In this document: in pieces, positions 33,192 through 46,089 of the stretch
Position numbering within the stretch: the first letter of the stretch is position 1
Layout of the letters: the number at the start of each line of letters is the position of its first letter
Origin: Ustilaginoidea virens
Taxonomy: Eukaryota; Ascomycota; Sordariomycetes; Hypocreales; Clavicipitaceae
Length of the DNA stretch: 64,000 bases
Direction of reading: 5' to 3'
Assembly: GCF_000687475.1 (NCBI RefSeq)
Contig: NC_057317.1
Coordinates: 5,146,501-5,210,500 of the forward strand
Made by a program: the position numbers and the translations under genes
The notes under the pieces: generated by a model
The model's input: the letters and a program-made list of their open reading frames with translations, nothing else
The model's database searches: none
What the model was told of the DNA's origin: nothing

Positions 33192-34001
33192 TATGAAAAT
33201 CCTATAGTAGCCTACTAGGCTGCTGACCTTATGCCCTACTGGCCTACTAACCTTCTGGCCCTTATACCGCCTCTTGGACTTATGGTAGTATTACCTTAGG
33301 CCTTTGCCTTTTACCTTAAGGATTTTCAGTGGATTATTTACTGTATATCAAGTAAGGTAGGCCTTGTTGAAAAAAGTGTGGCATTACTAAATTAGCGTAG
33401 TTGCCTACTAGCATGGTGGCGGCCTACTAGCGTGGTTGCCTACTAGCGCGGTAGCGGCCTACTAGCGTGGTGTGGCATTGCTGAATTAGCGTAGTGGCCT
33501 ACTAGCGTAGTGGCTAGTCCACTAGTGTGGTGGTTAGTCACTAGCGTGGTGGCTAGTTACTAGTGCGGTGACTAGTTACTAGTGCGGTGGTTAGGGTGGT
33601 TGAAAAGGCCCGATATAGTGGGGCTGCTGACGTATTATATACGTGGCAAAGCGAGCATTACGAGGAGCTTTCTTACTGGCTACTTTGGATGCCTAGGCCC
33701 ACCCCTCCTTCGTGTATATATAGGATAGCTTTCCCCCTTCTTTCTAGATAGTAGAAGGGTAGCACAATCGAGTCTGTTAATATACTACATGCCTCTTAAC
33801 TTCTACCTTCCCTGCGTTTCTGGTTATCTTATATTTGCCTTGCCTTTACACTTGCCCTGCTTTATAGCATTTGTATAGTCTTAGGACTTAGTGAAAAATC
33901 TAGTATTTATACTAAGATTAGTTCACAGGTCGCAGACAGTCTTGTGCTATCTAGCTAGCTAGTAAGGCTTTGCTTTTATAGTGACCTTAAGAATTGCAAT
34001 A
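33192..34001 (+). repeat. Copia-I copy 2 3' LTR (810 bp)
   Basis: Starts TATGAAAATCC (TG changed to TA) and ends GAATTGCAATA. It has the same length as the 5' LTR and differs from it by scattered transitions. The minisatellite is at about 33400-33600. Confidence 0.92.
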
Positions 34002-34905
34002 ATATCTATCGCTATTCTCCTACTATATACTATTAGTATATATCTTCTAAGGCTAGGGCTTAATAAGGCCTAATTAAATACAGTAAGTTCTTAAATTGCT
34101 ATAATATTAGGCTCGCACTAGTAGTAAAGTATTAATCTTACGAGGGTAGTTTTTTTCTATATATTCTAATAAAGGATTATTATTATATAAATAATCGTAA
34201 AGGAATTAATAGTAGTAGTATATTTAGGGTGGCTATAGGTTAGGTGCCTAAAGTAGGCATGGTTATACTATAATTTAGGGCGGGAGCGGCTTAAAGAAAG
34301 GCAGTAATATTACTTCTAGCTTTAATATAGGGAGTCTTATTAATACTTTTAACCAGGCGACTTTATTTTTAAAGAGAGGGCTTATATAAAGGAGACCTAT
34401 TAGCTATATAGCAGCAGCCCTAGTCTATTATAGGGATAGTATTAGCGGCTAATATAATATATAAGGCGAAGAGCCTTAGTCTATTATTATAGGAATTTCT
34501 AGTATTTTCCTATTATTAATTTGCTACCTTATAGAGGCGGGACTATATTAGGTAAGGTCTATAATAATTAAAGTAGGATTTGTATTAGTTTTACATTATA
34601 GCTAGGCAACCTTATTTACCCTCTAAGTGGCATTTAGAACCGCACCAGCTATAGCGGGCTCCTACTATATAATATATAGTAATATAGCCGAATTTAAAGC
34701 AATTATAGTATTAGCGGGGGTATATAGTATTATTATAGGGTTCGGCTTTAAATATCTCTACTTAATATATAATACTAGCCTTATAAAGCTTATTCATAAG
34801 GTCGATAGAGTTAACCTTTATAATTAAAAGTATTTATATTATAATCCCTTTAGGGCGGCAAAAAAAGACTCTAATAAAGCCCTTTTTATTAGCTTTAATA
34901 AGGTT
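34002..34905 (-). mobile_element. LINE-B copy 1, segment c: ORF1 C-terminal half
   Basis: Collinear with LINE-B copy 3 at about 45912-46815. Minus-strand reading covers the ORF2/ORF1 junction and the ORF1 zinc-knuckle region (about 34490-34720). Bounded by the TSDs ATATC (34002-34006) and AGGTT (34901-34905). The short plus-strand frame at 34627-34827 is antisense to ORF1 and is not a gene. Confidence 0.82.
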
Positions 34906-35656
34906 TATTGCAATTCTCAAGGTCACTATAAAAGCAGAGCCTTACTAGCTAGCTAGATGGCACAAGACTGTCTGTGACCTGTGAACTAATCTTAGTATAA
35001 ATACTAGATTTTTCACCAAGTCCTAAGACTATACAAGTGCTATAAAGCAGGGCAAGTGTAAAGGCAAGGCAAATATAAGATAACCAGAAACGCAGGGAAG
35101 GTAGGAGTTAAGAGGCATATAGTGCATTAACAGACTCGATTGTGCTGCCCTTCTACTATCTAGAAAGAAGGGGGAAAGCTATCCTATATATACACGAAGG
35201 AGGGGTGGGCCCAGGCATCTAAGGTAGCTAGTAAAAAAGCTCCCCGTAATGCTCGCTTTGCCACGTATATAATACGTTAGCAGCCCCACTATATCGGGCC
35301 TTTTTAACCACCCTAACCACCGCACTAGTAACTAGTCACCGCACTAGTAACTAGCTACCACGCTAGTGACTACCCACCACACTAGTAGACTACCCACTAC
35401 ACTAGTGGACTAGCCACTACGCTAGTAGACCCACCACGCTAATTTAGCAATGCCACACCTTTTTAACAAGGCCTACCTTAAGGCCTACCTTACTTGATAT
35501 ACAGTAAATAATCCACTGAAAATCCTTAAGGTAAAAGGCAAAGGCCTGGGTTGGTAAGACCACCGTAAGTCTAAAAGACGGTATAAGGGCCAGAAGGTTA
35601 GTAGACCAGTAGGGCATTAGGCCAGCAGCCTAGTAGGCTACTATAGGATTTTAATA
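34906..35656 (-). repeat. Copia-I copy 3 3' LTR (751 bp)
   Basis: Sense start TATTAAAATCC follows the polypurine tract CAGAGGGGG (35657-35665). The outer end is the complement of GAATTGCAATA. It is near-identical to 39374-40124. Confidence 0.92.
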
Positions 35657-35778
35657 CCCCCTCTGATTAGCTACTGTAGTATCAAGCTAATCGTCGTATA
35701 AAGGATAGGAAAGGAAAATGTAATAAAAGTGCTAAGGAAAAAGCATAAGAAAAAAACCTTAGTAAAAGTTAGTATAAG

Positions 35779-38280
35779 TTAGCAGGCCCTAAGACCTAGT
35801 AACTCGCGGAACCTAGTAAATTTAGGGCCCGGCAGTGGCTTTATAAGACCGTCAGCAGGCATACTATTAGTAGGTAAGTAGGTAATTTTAACCAAGCCCA
35901 GCTGGGCTTGCTCCCTAATATACCGGAATTTTAATAGCGTATGCTTAATGCGAGCATGCTGATTAGAGTCATTAGAATTCGAAATGGAGCCCTAATTATC
36001 GCAGTATAACGATATAGGGCGTAAAATATCGATTTCCAGCTCCTTACAAAGGTTAGAAAGCCACTATACCTTACGGATAGTCTCAAGTAATGCATCAGAT
36101 TCAGCTTCTAAAGTAGATAGTACTACTAAAGAGGCTCGCTTAGAACGCCAGCTAATAGGACCACTATTAATAGTAGTCAAGAAGCCTCCAGTAGATTTAG
36201 AGGTTTCTTTACAGCCAGCAAAATCGCTATCAGAATAAGCGGCTATAATAGGCTGTTGGTTGCCTTTAGTAAAGCAAATAGCTTAGTTCTCAGTGCCTTT
36301 AAGGTAGCTAAAGCTGCCTTTTGCAGCATTTAGATGCACATTAGTTGCCTTGGATATAAACCGAGAGAGGTATTGAGTAGAAAATGCTAGATCGGGCCTA
36401 GTCATCATTATAAGCCACATTATAGTGCCAGTAAGGCTCTGATAAAGGCTCTGATCAGTAGGGCTAAGGTCTTTTCTACTAGATTTATTTAGAATCCCTG
36501 GTTGAAGTGGAATAAGCTAAGGTTTAGTATCCTGTAGGCCGAATTTAGCTAGGGCCTCTGCTATAAATTGGGCTTAGTGCAGCCACAATAGACCTTCCTT
36601 CCTATTTCGTATAATCTGTACGCCTAGAAAGAAGGAAGCCAGACCGCGGTCTTCTATAGCATAGACCTTATGAAATTTCCTTTTTAGCTAATTGATATAA
36701 GTTATATTTGGACCAACTAATAGGCAATCGTCAACATAAGTAACGATAAAGGTACTGGTTTGCTTATTATAAAAGACGGCAGCATCAGAAGCTAAAGGTA
36801 AAAAGCCTTCATTAGAAATTAGGTCTTTTAGCCGATGTTGCCATTCGCGGGGTGCTTGTTTTAGCCCGTATAGGGCCTTCTTTAGTAAAATAGCTTGCTT
36901 AATAGAGGGATTAAAGCCGGCTTCTTTAAGTAAAGTTAGTAGCCGTTACCATTGAATATCAGACCAAAGCTTGCTATCAGTTAGTAATAAGCTCTCTGTA
37001 AATTCAAGGAATCCATCAGGAATATCTATATAAATAGTCTCAGAAAGCTCGCTATTTAGAAAGGCGCCTATAAAGTCTTCTGACTTAGGAAGGTAATCCA
37101 CAGTGGCATTAGTGTTAGTAATATCATCCGGGGTAGCATTAGTAATGCTAGTAAAATTAGTAGGGTCCGGTATGCTTTCCAGGTCATCCGGTATAACATT
37201 AGTGTCAGTAATATTAGTAAGGTTAGTAGAGTTAGTAGGGTCAGAAATGCTTTCTAGGTCATCCAATAAAATAGCAGGTTCTCTGCTAGATACCCCCTCT
37301 AAACCTATATTTTGCCCTCTATAAAAGTCTCCTTCTAGGCCACTAGAAATAGGGCCTATACCTTCATTTTGGTGGATAAAGGTAATAAAGGTTGTTCTAG
37401 TAATATCCTTCTTCTTTAAAGGGTAAACCAGGTAGGTATTAGCACAGGTCTTTTTAAGTAGCTGAATACCTATATGCCCTAGCCGTATATACTAAATGCC
37501 GGCTAATTATAATAGCTTCTGATATTCTGTATCAGCTGCTATAAGGGCAGGAGTAGGGCTAGTAGCCACTACAGGATTTTCGCTAATCGTAATAGCGGGC
37601 TCTTTACTAGTCGTAATAGCAGGAGGTTGGGTGGTAGGGCTAGTAGCCTCTACAGGTTCCTTACTAGTTGCAGTAGTAGGAACGGGGGTAATAGTAGTAT
37701 CCTCAGGATCACTATAATCAGCAGGGTTAGTAGGGCTAGGGACTTCTACTGTTATACTATTAGTAACAGTATAATGGCTATAAGGTTGATGTAGTAGTGG
37801 TGTGTCTATTCCTTTCTATAGAAAGAAAAAGCCGTATTTATCAAAGTTAAAAATGCCGATGCATTTACAGCTTACTGACTAAAGCTGATTTTTAATTAGT
37901 ACCCCTTTAGCGGCATAGTGCTTTACACCGCTAATAATGTTAATATCCAAGGTAGGAATATATAGTGCATTCTTAAGCTCTATAATACCCTATTTAGTGG
38001 GATTAATGCCCTGTAGCACAGTAAATCGTGCTGTGCCCCAACCAGTAGGGGAAATAGGACTACTACCAGTAGTAATTATAGGCTTATCATCCTTCTCAAA
38101 ATAGTGAAAAGTGGTGAAATGCTTCTTATCATTAACAATATAACAAGTAGAGCCTGTATCGTAAAGGAGGGCATCCTTAGGGGTCCTACCGCCTGATTTA
38201 GCACTATAGCTTATATTAGTGGATATAGTGGTAGAAGAAGAGGAATAGGATATATTAATATCCTGGGTATTATAATTGCC
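35779..38280 (-). pseudogene. Copia-I copy 3 pol, lacking integrase and N-terminal RT
   Basis: From the minus-strand 5' side: protease (near 38155), pre-integrase zinc start (near 37470), the shared integrase deletion junction at 37435-37441, the linker (37085-37266), then the private junction near 37077, where YLPKSE runs straight into DFIGAFLNSELSETIY. The missing part corresponds to about 580 bp of copy 1, including RT fingers. The palm YVDD remains (near 36725-36737), as does RNase H through the natural stop. It cannot encode active RT, yet the frame is kept. Confidence 0.87.
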
Positions 38281-38679
38281 TATAATAAAGGACTCGACAT
38301 TTTGCTGTTTACTGCTATTATTAGAGTCCTATTCCTTCTTTTTTTGCTGCTTCTTTTTCCTATTATTAGTAGAATTATTCTTGCTATTATTAGTAAAAGC
38401 GGCATTAGTAGTAGTACGGCTAGTAGCCTCTACAGGGTCCTTGCTGTTCATATTAGTAGGACCGGAGATAGTAGGGCTAGTAGCCTCTACCAGTTCCTTG
38501 CTAATTATAATAGTAGGAACGTTACTATTTCGCCTACTAACTAAGCCTTGTAAAAGGATAGTTAGGGTGTTCATCTGGGACTTTATATAGTCCATATCTA
38601 GCTGTAGTTGTACAGTAAGATCAGCTTTAGAGTCGGAATCCAAAGTGGCCTTATAAGTGGAAGGCCTAGACTGTGCCAT
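38281..38679 (-). pseudogene. Copia-I copy 3 gag N-terminus with pol-linker patch
   Basis: Starts at ATG 38677-38679 (MAQSRPSTYKATLDSDSK), 52 residues of gag N-terminus, then the ISKELVEATSPTI and SKDPVEATSRTTT patch (about 38405-38525) in place of capsid, then the Asn/Lys-rich tail. The open segment ends at 38329 with TAG in place of a Gln codon and the frame continues into protease. Confidence 0.85.
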
Positions 38680-39358
38680 TATAGTGGCTAAAAGTCGTTA
38701 AAATAGTGCTAATAGCTGTAAGAACAGATAAATAACCTGCTAAATAGCTAGCAAAATAGTCGAGTAACTAGCTGGACAGCTAGTAAATATAATAGCTAGT
38801 AGCCTACTATAAAATATAACCGCAGAGTATAGCGGCAGGTCTCAGTATAAAAGCACAGATGCCGTAGGCGTTATGCAAGTCCGTACTATAGCGTTGGTGT
38901 TTAAGGTGCTTATATAGTGCCGTAATATAAAGGTGCCGTAAGTGCCGTAGGTGCCATAGGTCCCGTAATATAAAAGGTGCCGTAAGTGCCGTACCAAAGG
39001 TGCTATAAGTAGGAGAGTATAACAGGTGCCGTATAGTGCAGTAAGTATCGTGCACTAGGTGTAAAAGTATTATACAGTGGTATAGTGTAGTAGATATTAC
39101 ACTATAAAATCCGTAGGTGCCGTAGGTTACGCCGAAAATAATGTAAGGTTACGCTAAAATGCCGTGAGGTTACGCCGTAAGTTGCCGTAGGGGTGCGCCG
39201 TTGATTGCCGCAGGGTAATGCCGTAGGTAACAAAGGGTAAGCCAAAGGTGATAAGAGTAAGCCGAGGATACCAAAGGATAGCTATATTAGTAGTACTAAT
39301 AAGCAAGAGAGACCAAGGGGTGAACACAAAAGGTAGGGTAAAAACAAAGAAGTAAAAA
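38680..39358 (-). repeat. Copia-I copy 3 leader with 9-bp tandem array
   Basis: Leader equivalent to 2733-3514. The GGTGCCGTA-type array spans about 38840-39250 and is shorter than in copy 1. Confidence 0.78.
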
Positions 39359-39373
39359 CCCGGGCTCATAACC
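39359..39373 (-). other. Copia-I copy 3 primer-binding site
   Basis: Sense GGTTATGAGCCCGGG adjoining the LTR, unmutated relative to copy 1. Confidence 0.8.
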
Positions 39374-40124
39374 TATTGCAATTCTCAAGGTCACTATAAA
39401 AGCAGAGCCTTACTAGCTAGCTAGATGGCACAAGACTGTCTGTGACCTGTGAACTAATCTTAGTATAAATACTAGATTTTTCACCAAGTCCTAAGACTAT
39501 ACAAGTGCTATAAAGCAGGGCAAGTGTAAAGGCAAGGCAAATATAAGATAACCAGAAACGCAGGGAAGGTGGGAGTTAAGAGGCATATAGTGCATTAACA
39601 GACTCAATTGTACTGCCCTTCTACTATCTAGAAAGAAGGGGGAAAGCTATCCTATATATACACGAAGGAGGGGTGGGCCCAGGTATCCAAGGTAGCCAGT
39701 AAAAAAGCTCCCCGTAATGCTCGCTTTGCCACGTATATAATACGTCAGCAGCCCCACTATATCGGGCCTTTTTAACCACCCTAACCACCGCACTAGTAAC
39801 TAGTCACCGCACTAGTAACTAGCCACCACGCTAGTGACTACCCACCACACTAGTAGACTACCCACTACACTAGTGGACTAGCCACTACGCTAGTAGACCC
39901 ACCACGCTAATTTAGCAATGCCACACTTTTTTAACAAGGCCTACCTTAAGGCCTACCTTACTTGATATACAGTAAATAATCCACTGAAAATCCTTAAGGT
40001 AAAAGGCAAGGGCCTGGGTTGGTAAGACCACCGTAAGTCTAAAAGACGGTATAAGGGCCAGAAGGTTAGTAGACCAGTAGGGCATTAGGCCAGCAGCCTA
40101 GTAGGCTACTATAGGATTTTAACA
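39374..40124 (-). repeat. Copia-I copy 3 5' LTR (751 bp)
   Basis: Sense start TGTTAAAATCC (plus-strand GGATTTTAACA at 40114-40124), followed by the TSD AGGTT. Its minisatellite is at about 39780-39910. Confidence 0.92.
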
Positions 40125-41035
40125 AGGTTCGACTAAATATCTTCTATTATAATATTCGCAGTATAATAGATCGGGAAACTCTTAATAATAATACTAAATA
40201 AATATTGGTTAAATTCTGCCTTTTAGCTAAAGGTAAGGCAGACCTAAGCCGTATCTATAATATAGCTTACCTTTTCTTCTTTAAAGGTAATAATCATATT
40301 ACTACTATAGAGCCTATAGGCTATAACTACCGCTCTTTTAGTGATAGCCTTATTAATTATATTAATAATTTCAATTAGGATGCGGTTTTAAAGGATTCCG
40401 CTAATAGTATTTCCTTTAATAAAGACTTCGCGGTAAATATAGGGGGGTACCGCTAGGGGAGCTAGGCTATATTAGGGTGGTATAGTAGTAATATATCCTT
40501 ATATAGCAATAGATGCCCATATAATAAGGGCTAGTGCAATCTTTAGGAGATTTTATATAGCCTTATTAACTATAGTTTTAATCGTCTGCGTTAAAGTTCT
40601 AATAAGGGTATAAATATTTCCTAGGTCGGTCTCCTACTAGGCGGTTTCTACTATAAAGTTTATAGCCTTTTGCACTCTTTTTAGCACTACTAGGGGGATA
40701 TAGTCTTATAGCTCTTTTATAAAGTCTTTAATAATATTAGCTATAGGTCGTATTCGCCCTTAGGTAGGCTCGGTCTTAATCTAGTAATACTACATGCTAT
40801 TCGCGATTATAGTAGTTAGGTTATAGCAGCTATATATAATGCCGCCTTTATTCCCTCTATTGATATTTATTACTTTATTTGCGCCTGCTGCGCCTACTCC
40901 TTAGATGCAATATGCTATAGGCGAGGGGTGTAAACGGACGAGAAAAAGCGATTAGAAATATCAGAATTGATTTTAGAGGCGGTTCTATACCGCTACCTAG
41001 GTGCGGGCGAAATCGCAAAAGTTTATTATACGAGT
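40125..41035 (-). mobile_element. LINE-B copy 1, segment d: ORF1 N-terminal half and 5' end
   Basis: Collinear with LINE-B copy 2 at 13820-14700. It ends in the family 5' motif (complement GTGCGGGCGAAATCGC near 41001-41016). The exact 5' end is uncertain by about 15 bp because the terminal T-rich bases differ between copies. With segments a, b and c it gives about 3.7 kb of this copy. Confidence 0.82.
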
Positions 41036-41315
41036 TTATATATATATCTAGGTATTTTAATATCGTAGCTAGTAATATTAGTATTGCGGTTATATTATTA
41101 ACTTCCTTCGGGATATTAGGATAGTTTATTTATAACTCCTTCTGCTTCTAAAGGACCTAGATATAATTATTCTTCGACCTTAGAATACTAATAATCAATC
41201 TTATATAATTCATTAGTTTAAAAACCAGTTTCGTATATAAAAGCAGTATATTAAGATTTAGTTAGAGTTTCTATAGCACTATTATCCTAGATATCGTAAT
41301 ATTATAATTAACTAT
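41036..41315 (+). mobile_element. Helitron segment 1 (N-terminal coding part)
   Basis: Assigned to the Helitron because the 12-bp TSD of LINE-B copy 3 (ATAATTAACTAT, 41304-41315) recurs at 54555-54566, where Helitron sequence continues. The frame across the joined site is the same as for Rep. Heavily mutated, with no open frame. Sequence left of 41036 is LINE-B copy 1, so the 5' end of the Helitron is not seen. Confidence 0.65.
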
Positions 41316-42990
41316 TATTATTATTATTATTATTATTATATTACTCTAGAGGCTATTTAGACTTAAATAACCTATTTAGTACTTCTATAGGATAAATCGG
41401 AAAGGAAAAACCCGGCAGCCGGGAGAAAAACCCTTCCTACGGTCTTAAATACTATTATATGTCGCCCTATAGCAAGGGCGATAGGTATCTAGTGCGTAAG
41501 AGAGTAGGGTGCGTAGCCGCTTAGGACTATATCTAGTGGCATTACTTAGGAAGAATATAAGTATAAATTCCAGGGGTATCGGGCTTAAGTCGGGGTTCTA
41601 TCGGGTATAAAATAAAGGGGAGGTAAGGTTAGGGGGGGTAGGGTTAGTAGTATTCTCGCTAGGTATATGCCTATAAGGGCCTAAGCGCATCTTAGGCGCA
41701 TTAGTCTACGGTATGTAGGCAAAAGTAAGCCGAACTTAAGAATAGAAGCAGGTGGCCTTAGGCACTATATTAGTATATAAGTTAGCGATTCCCCCCGATT
41801 TAATGCCTTTTCCTCTTTTCTTCTTTTCCTCTATAGCGCCAAATCTAAAGTATATAATAACCCCTCTATCGCAATATAGGACCGATATTAACCCTATTAG
41901 TAGAGCGGTAGCAGTAGAAATAATAGCAATAGCAGTAATAATAATAATAGTAATAATAGCAATACTAATAATAGTAGCAATGAAATGCCTAAGCGGTTGG
42001 CGACTTTAGATAAAGGGGTAAGTATAAATTTAATATGCAATAGGGCCGCAGCTAACCCTTATATAGTAGCTAGGGGAGTTATATGCCTAGCCTTATAGGC
42101 TATATTTAATGCGCTTAGAGGATCCTAAGTATTAATATTAGAGTTAATAGAGTATATATTAGGTTATACCCACTTTTAAGCAAAGCTAATATAGGCAGGG
42201 ACCGGTATAGTATATTATCCCTATACCCTAGCGGGCAAAACTTATATACCTTTAGAGTAGACCCCTAAGAACCAGATCCTAATATAGGAACTCCTTATTA
42301 TATAGGAGATAATAGCTAAGGGGGTTAAGGTATATTTCCAATTCGTATATAGCGCGGGTTATTAGCTAACGACTTTCTAGGTAGATAGCTATAAAGCCCT
42401 CTAATAGAGGGCTAAATAGACATTTACCTCCTAAGAATATAGTCGAGCGGTAGTAGTAGTAGTAGCGGCAGTAAAAGGTTTTAGTACTCTTAAGGTAACC
42501 TAAGAGATATTAGACCTAAAGGAGTAAAAGGTAAAGGCCCTAGAGCGGTAGGCTTAGGTATAAAAGGATATCGCTATATTACTAAAGGTGCTTTTAGCCT
42601 AATAAAAGGGGGGGGAGGCTTTAAGGGGGGGTAAAATAGGGATAATAAGGATAATAAGGGCGATAAAAATAAAGGGGGGGAGGGTAATAAGGGGAGTAAA
42701 AAGGGGGAAAGGAAAAAAGATACCCCTAATGCTAAGATAATAACTATTAATTAGTTTTAGCCTATAGGGCCTAAAAGATTTACTTATTCTTAGGGCTTTT
42801 TATTCCTACTTTAGGATTACTATAAATATTATACAAGGGCTATATAGGGTTACTTAGGGCTGCCTTTAGTTATATTATATTAGAAAGATTAGGCGAATTA
42901 GAATTAATTAAATTAATTAATACTTAATATTTAATAAGCAATCGTCTATACGAAATATAGCTTATTGAATGCAATAAATATATTATATCG
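41316..42990 (-). other. LINE-B copy 3 3' region
   Basis: Corresponds to 8113-9690. It includes the conserved GC block near 41405-41450, a trinucleotide-rich stretch at about 41910-41985 and G-rich polypurine runs near 42600-42720. I see no protein in it; the short plus-strand frame at 41752-42009 is antisense and repeat-driven. Confidence 0.6.
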
Positions 42991-42999
42991 GTCGCGAAG

Positions 43000-45900
43000 T
43001 AGGCTAAAGCTAGGATTAAGCCTAAAAAGTTTATACCTTTATTTATAGTACTTTAGGCAAGTAAGGATAATATAATAGAAGTCTTTTAGGCCTTCCCTAT
43101 AGCAGCAAAAGGGTAATAGCACTAAAGGGATATATTAAAAGCAAAAAAAGGAATTAAGGCTAATTTTTTCTATATAGAGTTAGAGAAGTATTACTAATTT
43201 ATACTTTTAGAGGCCTTTATATAATCGAATTATTTTCGCTATAAAGTAGAAATCTAATACCCTTTTGGTTATTAGGGTCTTATACTAAAAGTATTTCGCC
43301 CTTACTATTACCTAATTACTTTACTATTAGTTATATTAGTCTTTTGCTAGTCTTTCTTCGGCTAAAAGTTAATAGGGGTTAAAGTTAGGAAATAGAATAT
43401 AAGCTAGGGGTCTTTAGTTACCTTTCCTTTATTAGCATTAGAGTATTACCGCTATTACTACTAATATGCAATTAATCCTATCGGTTATACCTATTTTAGC
43501 TATTCTTTTAAAAAATCGCTAATAGATATAGTTAAAATAGAGGTCGATCGGGGGTATAGCTGCCTTAATCTTAAGGGTATTTAGCGGTATAGCCTTAAAG
43601 GCCTTAGTAACTATGTAGAGGCAGGCTAATTATTCTATAGCTAGGGATTTTATAATACCTTTTGCTATCCCTTTAGGGGCAGTAGGGGTATACTATACCT
43701 TGGCGCTAAAGGCAATAGAGGTTTAGATAACTTATATATAGACTAAACATACTTCCCGATATTAATAGCCTTAGGTAGAGGCCGCTATCGCTATAAGGGC
43801 GAATCGCTACTATTTAAATTTCTTTACGATCTTAATATAGTATTCCCTTTATTTCAGCTTATAGTAGATTTCGACCCCTAAGAATCTAGTATATTATTTC
43901 AGCTATATTATAGTAGTCCTAAGCCGTACTAAAGTCTTATCTGCCTTATATATATAATTAAAGTAAATAAGCTCGCTTTTACTAAGGTTAAAATTTAGTC
44001 CTACTTACTTAGACTAATTATCGCAAATAGCCTATACTTTTTTAAATAGTACTTTAATCTCCCTTATGTCTCTCCTATAGGCTATAATATTAGTATTATT
44101 AGCGAAGCCTAAAATAATAATTAATATAACCTCTTATAGTCTCTTATAAAGCGGTATAATATAGATAAGGAAAAAGATAGAAAAGAAAAAGGACCTTTAA
44201 GGGACCCTAGCGGTAATTAGTAGTTAGTCTATAAATTACCCTTTAAAGTAAATTCGCACTAATTGTAAATCGGTAAAGCTATATACTTATACCGCTAGCT
44301 ATAGTAGGAGCCCTTTTTCTAATAGTAGATAGATAAGGCGGGTATAATTAACTATATTGAATATAGCTAAAATATTTAGTTAAAGTAGTAAAGCGATCCC
44401 GCTATAATGCTAAATTATATATATAATTTCGATTAGTATACTTAATGCTATATTAATTAATTGATTTACCCTATTGCCTATTTAAAAGTCTAAAAGGAGA
44501 TTACCTTCTTTAAGAGTAGTAGTAAGCCATTATATAACTGCGGCTTCTATAATCTTTCCTATTAAGTTAAATAGTAATATTAGTTTTTATCCTCCTACTT
44601 TAGAGTATTCCTTTAGTTTTTTCCTTAGTTTTTATAATACTACTATTTTAGCCTCCCAGAATTAGGCTAGGTAGTACCTAATATAGTATATCTCGTTTAG
44701 GAGGTATATAAAGGCGGTAATAAGTAGAGGGCTATATACTTTAAAGAATCCTATTGGGAGCCTATTAGGGCCTAATACTTTTTAGCCTATTATATTGCAT
44801 AGTATAGTATATACCTCTTTATAGGTAAAAGAATTAATAGGGGAGAATATAGTATTAGCAAGCTAAAGGAATATTAGGTTAGGAATATTATTATAGGTAG
44901 CCTATAAGGTAGGGAAGAATCGTTTAGCGAAGATTTATGCCTTTTCCTTATTTATTATTACTTTTAGGCTTAGACTACTTTATTTTAATAAGGGGATCTC
45001 TCTTAATTTAGATAGGAGGCTACTATATAAGTAGGCCTATTTCTCTAGGGACTATAGATCGGTATTCTAAGCGGTGGCTTTATTAAAGGCTTCTCGCTAT
45101 AACTAGCGCTATTCCTCCTATATAATATAGGATTAAATTGCTCTTACTTTTTAGGCGGCGCTAAGATTCTCTAAGGTATAATATACTACCTACTTTCGGT
45201 AGGCCTTCTTCGCTACTATTTAGGCTATTTTAGCGCGGGAGTTCTATTATAGCTTTATACCGGGAGCTTTAGGTGCCTTTTTCGGTATTATAATATCGGC
45301 GATACTTTAGAGTTAGCCTATAAGCTATTTAGTATATATATCTATCTCGGTAGGGGAGTAAAACAGGGCTTTAGTATAATAAATAGTAAATTGATTTTTT
45401 ACTTTAGCTTAAGCGAGGTAATAATTAAAAGACTTTTAGCTATTTTTTAAAGGGGGGGCTTTTATGCGGTAATTACTAGTCTTAATATATATAAGCTAGG
45501 GGATATAATCGGACCTTATAAGGTCGGTATTTCTAAGGTATTCGACTATAATATCTTATATAACCTATACATAGTCGATAGTACTATTTCTCTTCTTAGG
45601 TGCCTATTTTATTACCTTACTATATAGGGTGGCTAATTTAAGCTACTATTAGGTCGTAAGTTTAAAAAGGGTATTAATCCTAAGTAAGGTCTAATCTAAA
45701 TTATCCTAAAGGGGATAATATATATTAAAGTCCCTAATAAAGGTACTATAGGGGTAGGGTAGAAGCTTAGTGAATGCAATAAAGGGGGTTATTTAATTTA
45801 TTTTATAGCCTAAAGAGTAAATTAAGTAGATATCGGTATATAGTAAGGAGATCTAATACTAATTAGGTCCTTTCTCGCTAGACTATATACCAAGCTTATA

Positions 45901-46080
45901 CCGCTTATAGATATATATTGCTACTCTCCTATTATACAATACTAATATATATCTTCCGAGGCTAGGGCTTAATAGGGCCTATTTAGGCGCAGTAAATTCT
46001 TAGATCGCTATAATATTAGGCTTATACTAATAGTAAAGTGCTAATCTTATAAGGGTGGTTTTCTTCTATATATTCTAATA
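43000..46080 (-). pseudogene. LINE-B copy 3 ORF2 (endonuclease and reverse transcriptase)
   Basis: Minus strand. The post-RT Tad region is near 43560-43720. The reverse-transcriptase catalytic motif reads F-A-N-N at 44095-44106, where FADD is expected (both Asp to Asn by G-to-A). The endonuclease lies at about 45450-46000. Dense TAG/TAA stops. It matches copy 2 (9700-12920) and copy 1 segment a throughout. Confidence 0.75.
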
Positions 46081-46089
46081 AAGGACTAT

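Larger units (their letters stand above)
26496..34001 (+). mobile_element. Copia-I copy 2, full-length Ty1/copia LTR retrotransposon
   Basis: A 7506-bp element flanked by the TSD ATATC (26491-26495 and 34002-34006). LTRs of 810 bp each lie at 26496-27305 and 33192-34001. Gag, protease, integrase, RT and RNase H are all in one frame from 28048 to 33069 (1674 codons), interrupted only by stops. It is the sole copy here with capsid and integrase. Catalytic residues are hit: the RT motif is YIND and an integrase Asp is Asn. Confidence 0.93.
34906..40124 (-). mobile_element. Copia-I copy 3, LTR retrotransposon, doubly deleted derivative
   Basis: A 5219-bp element on the minus strand, flanked by the TSD AGGTT (34901-34905 and 40125-40129), with two 751-bp LTRs. 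It shares with copy 1 the gag capsid replacement and the integrase deletion, and has a further private deletion joining the linker to mid-RT near 37077. The frame stays the same from the gag ATG (38677-38679) to the RNase H stop (35779-35781), 967 codons with scattered stops. Confidence 0.92.

Noticed and set aside
41752..42009. 85-codon plus-strand frame with hydrophobic C-terminus
   Set aside because: Antisense in the 3' region of LINE-B copy 3; the hydrophobic part comes from a trinucleotide-rich run, and copy 2 does not keep it.
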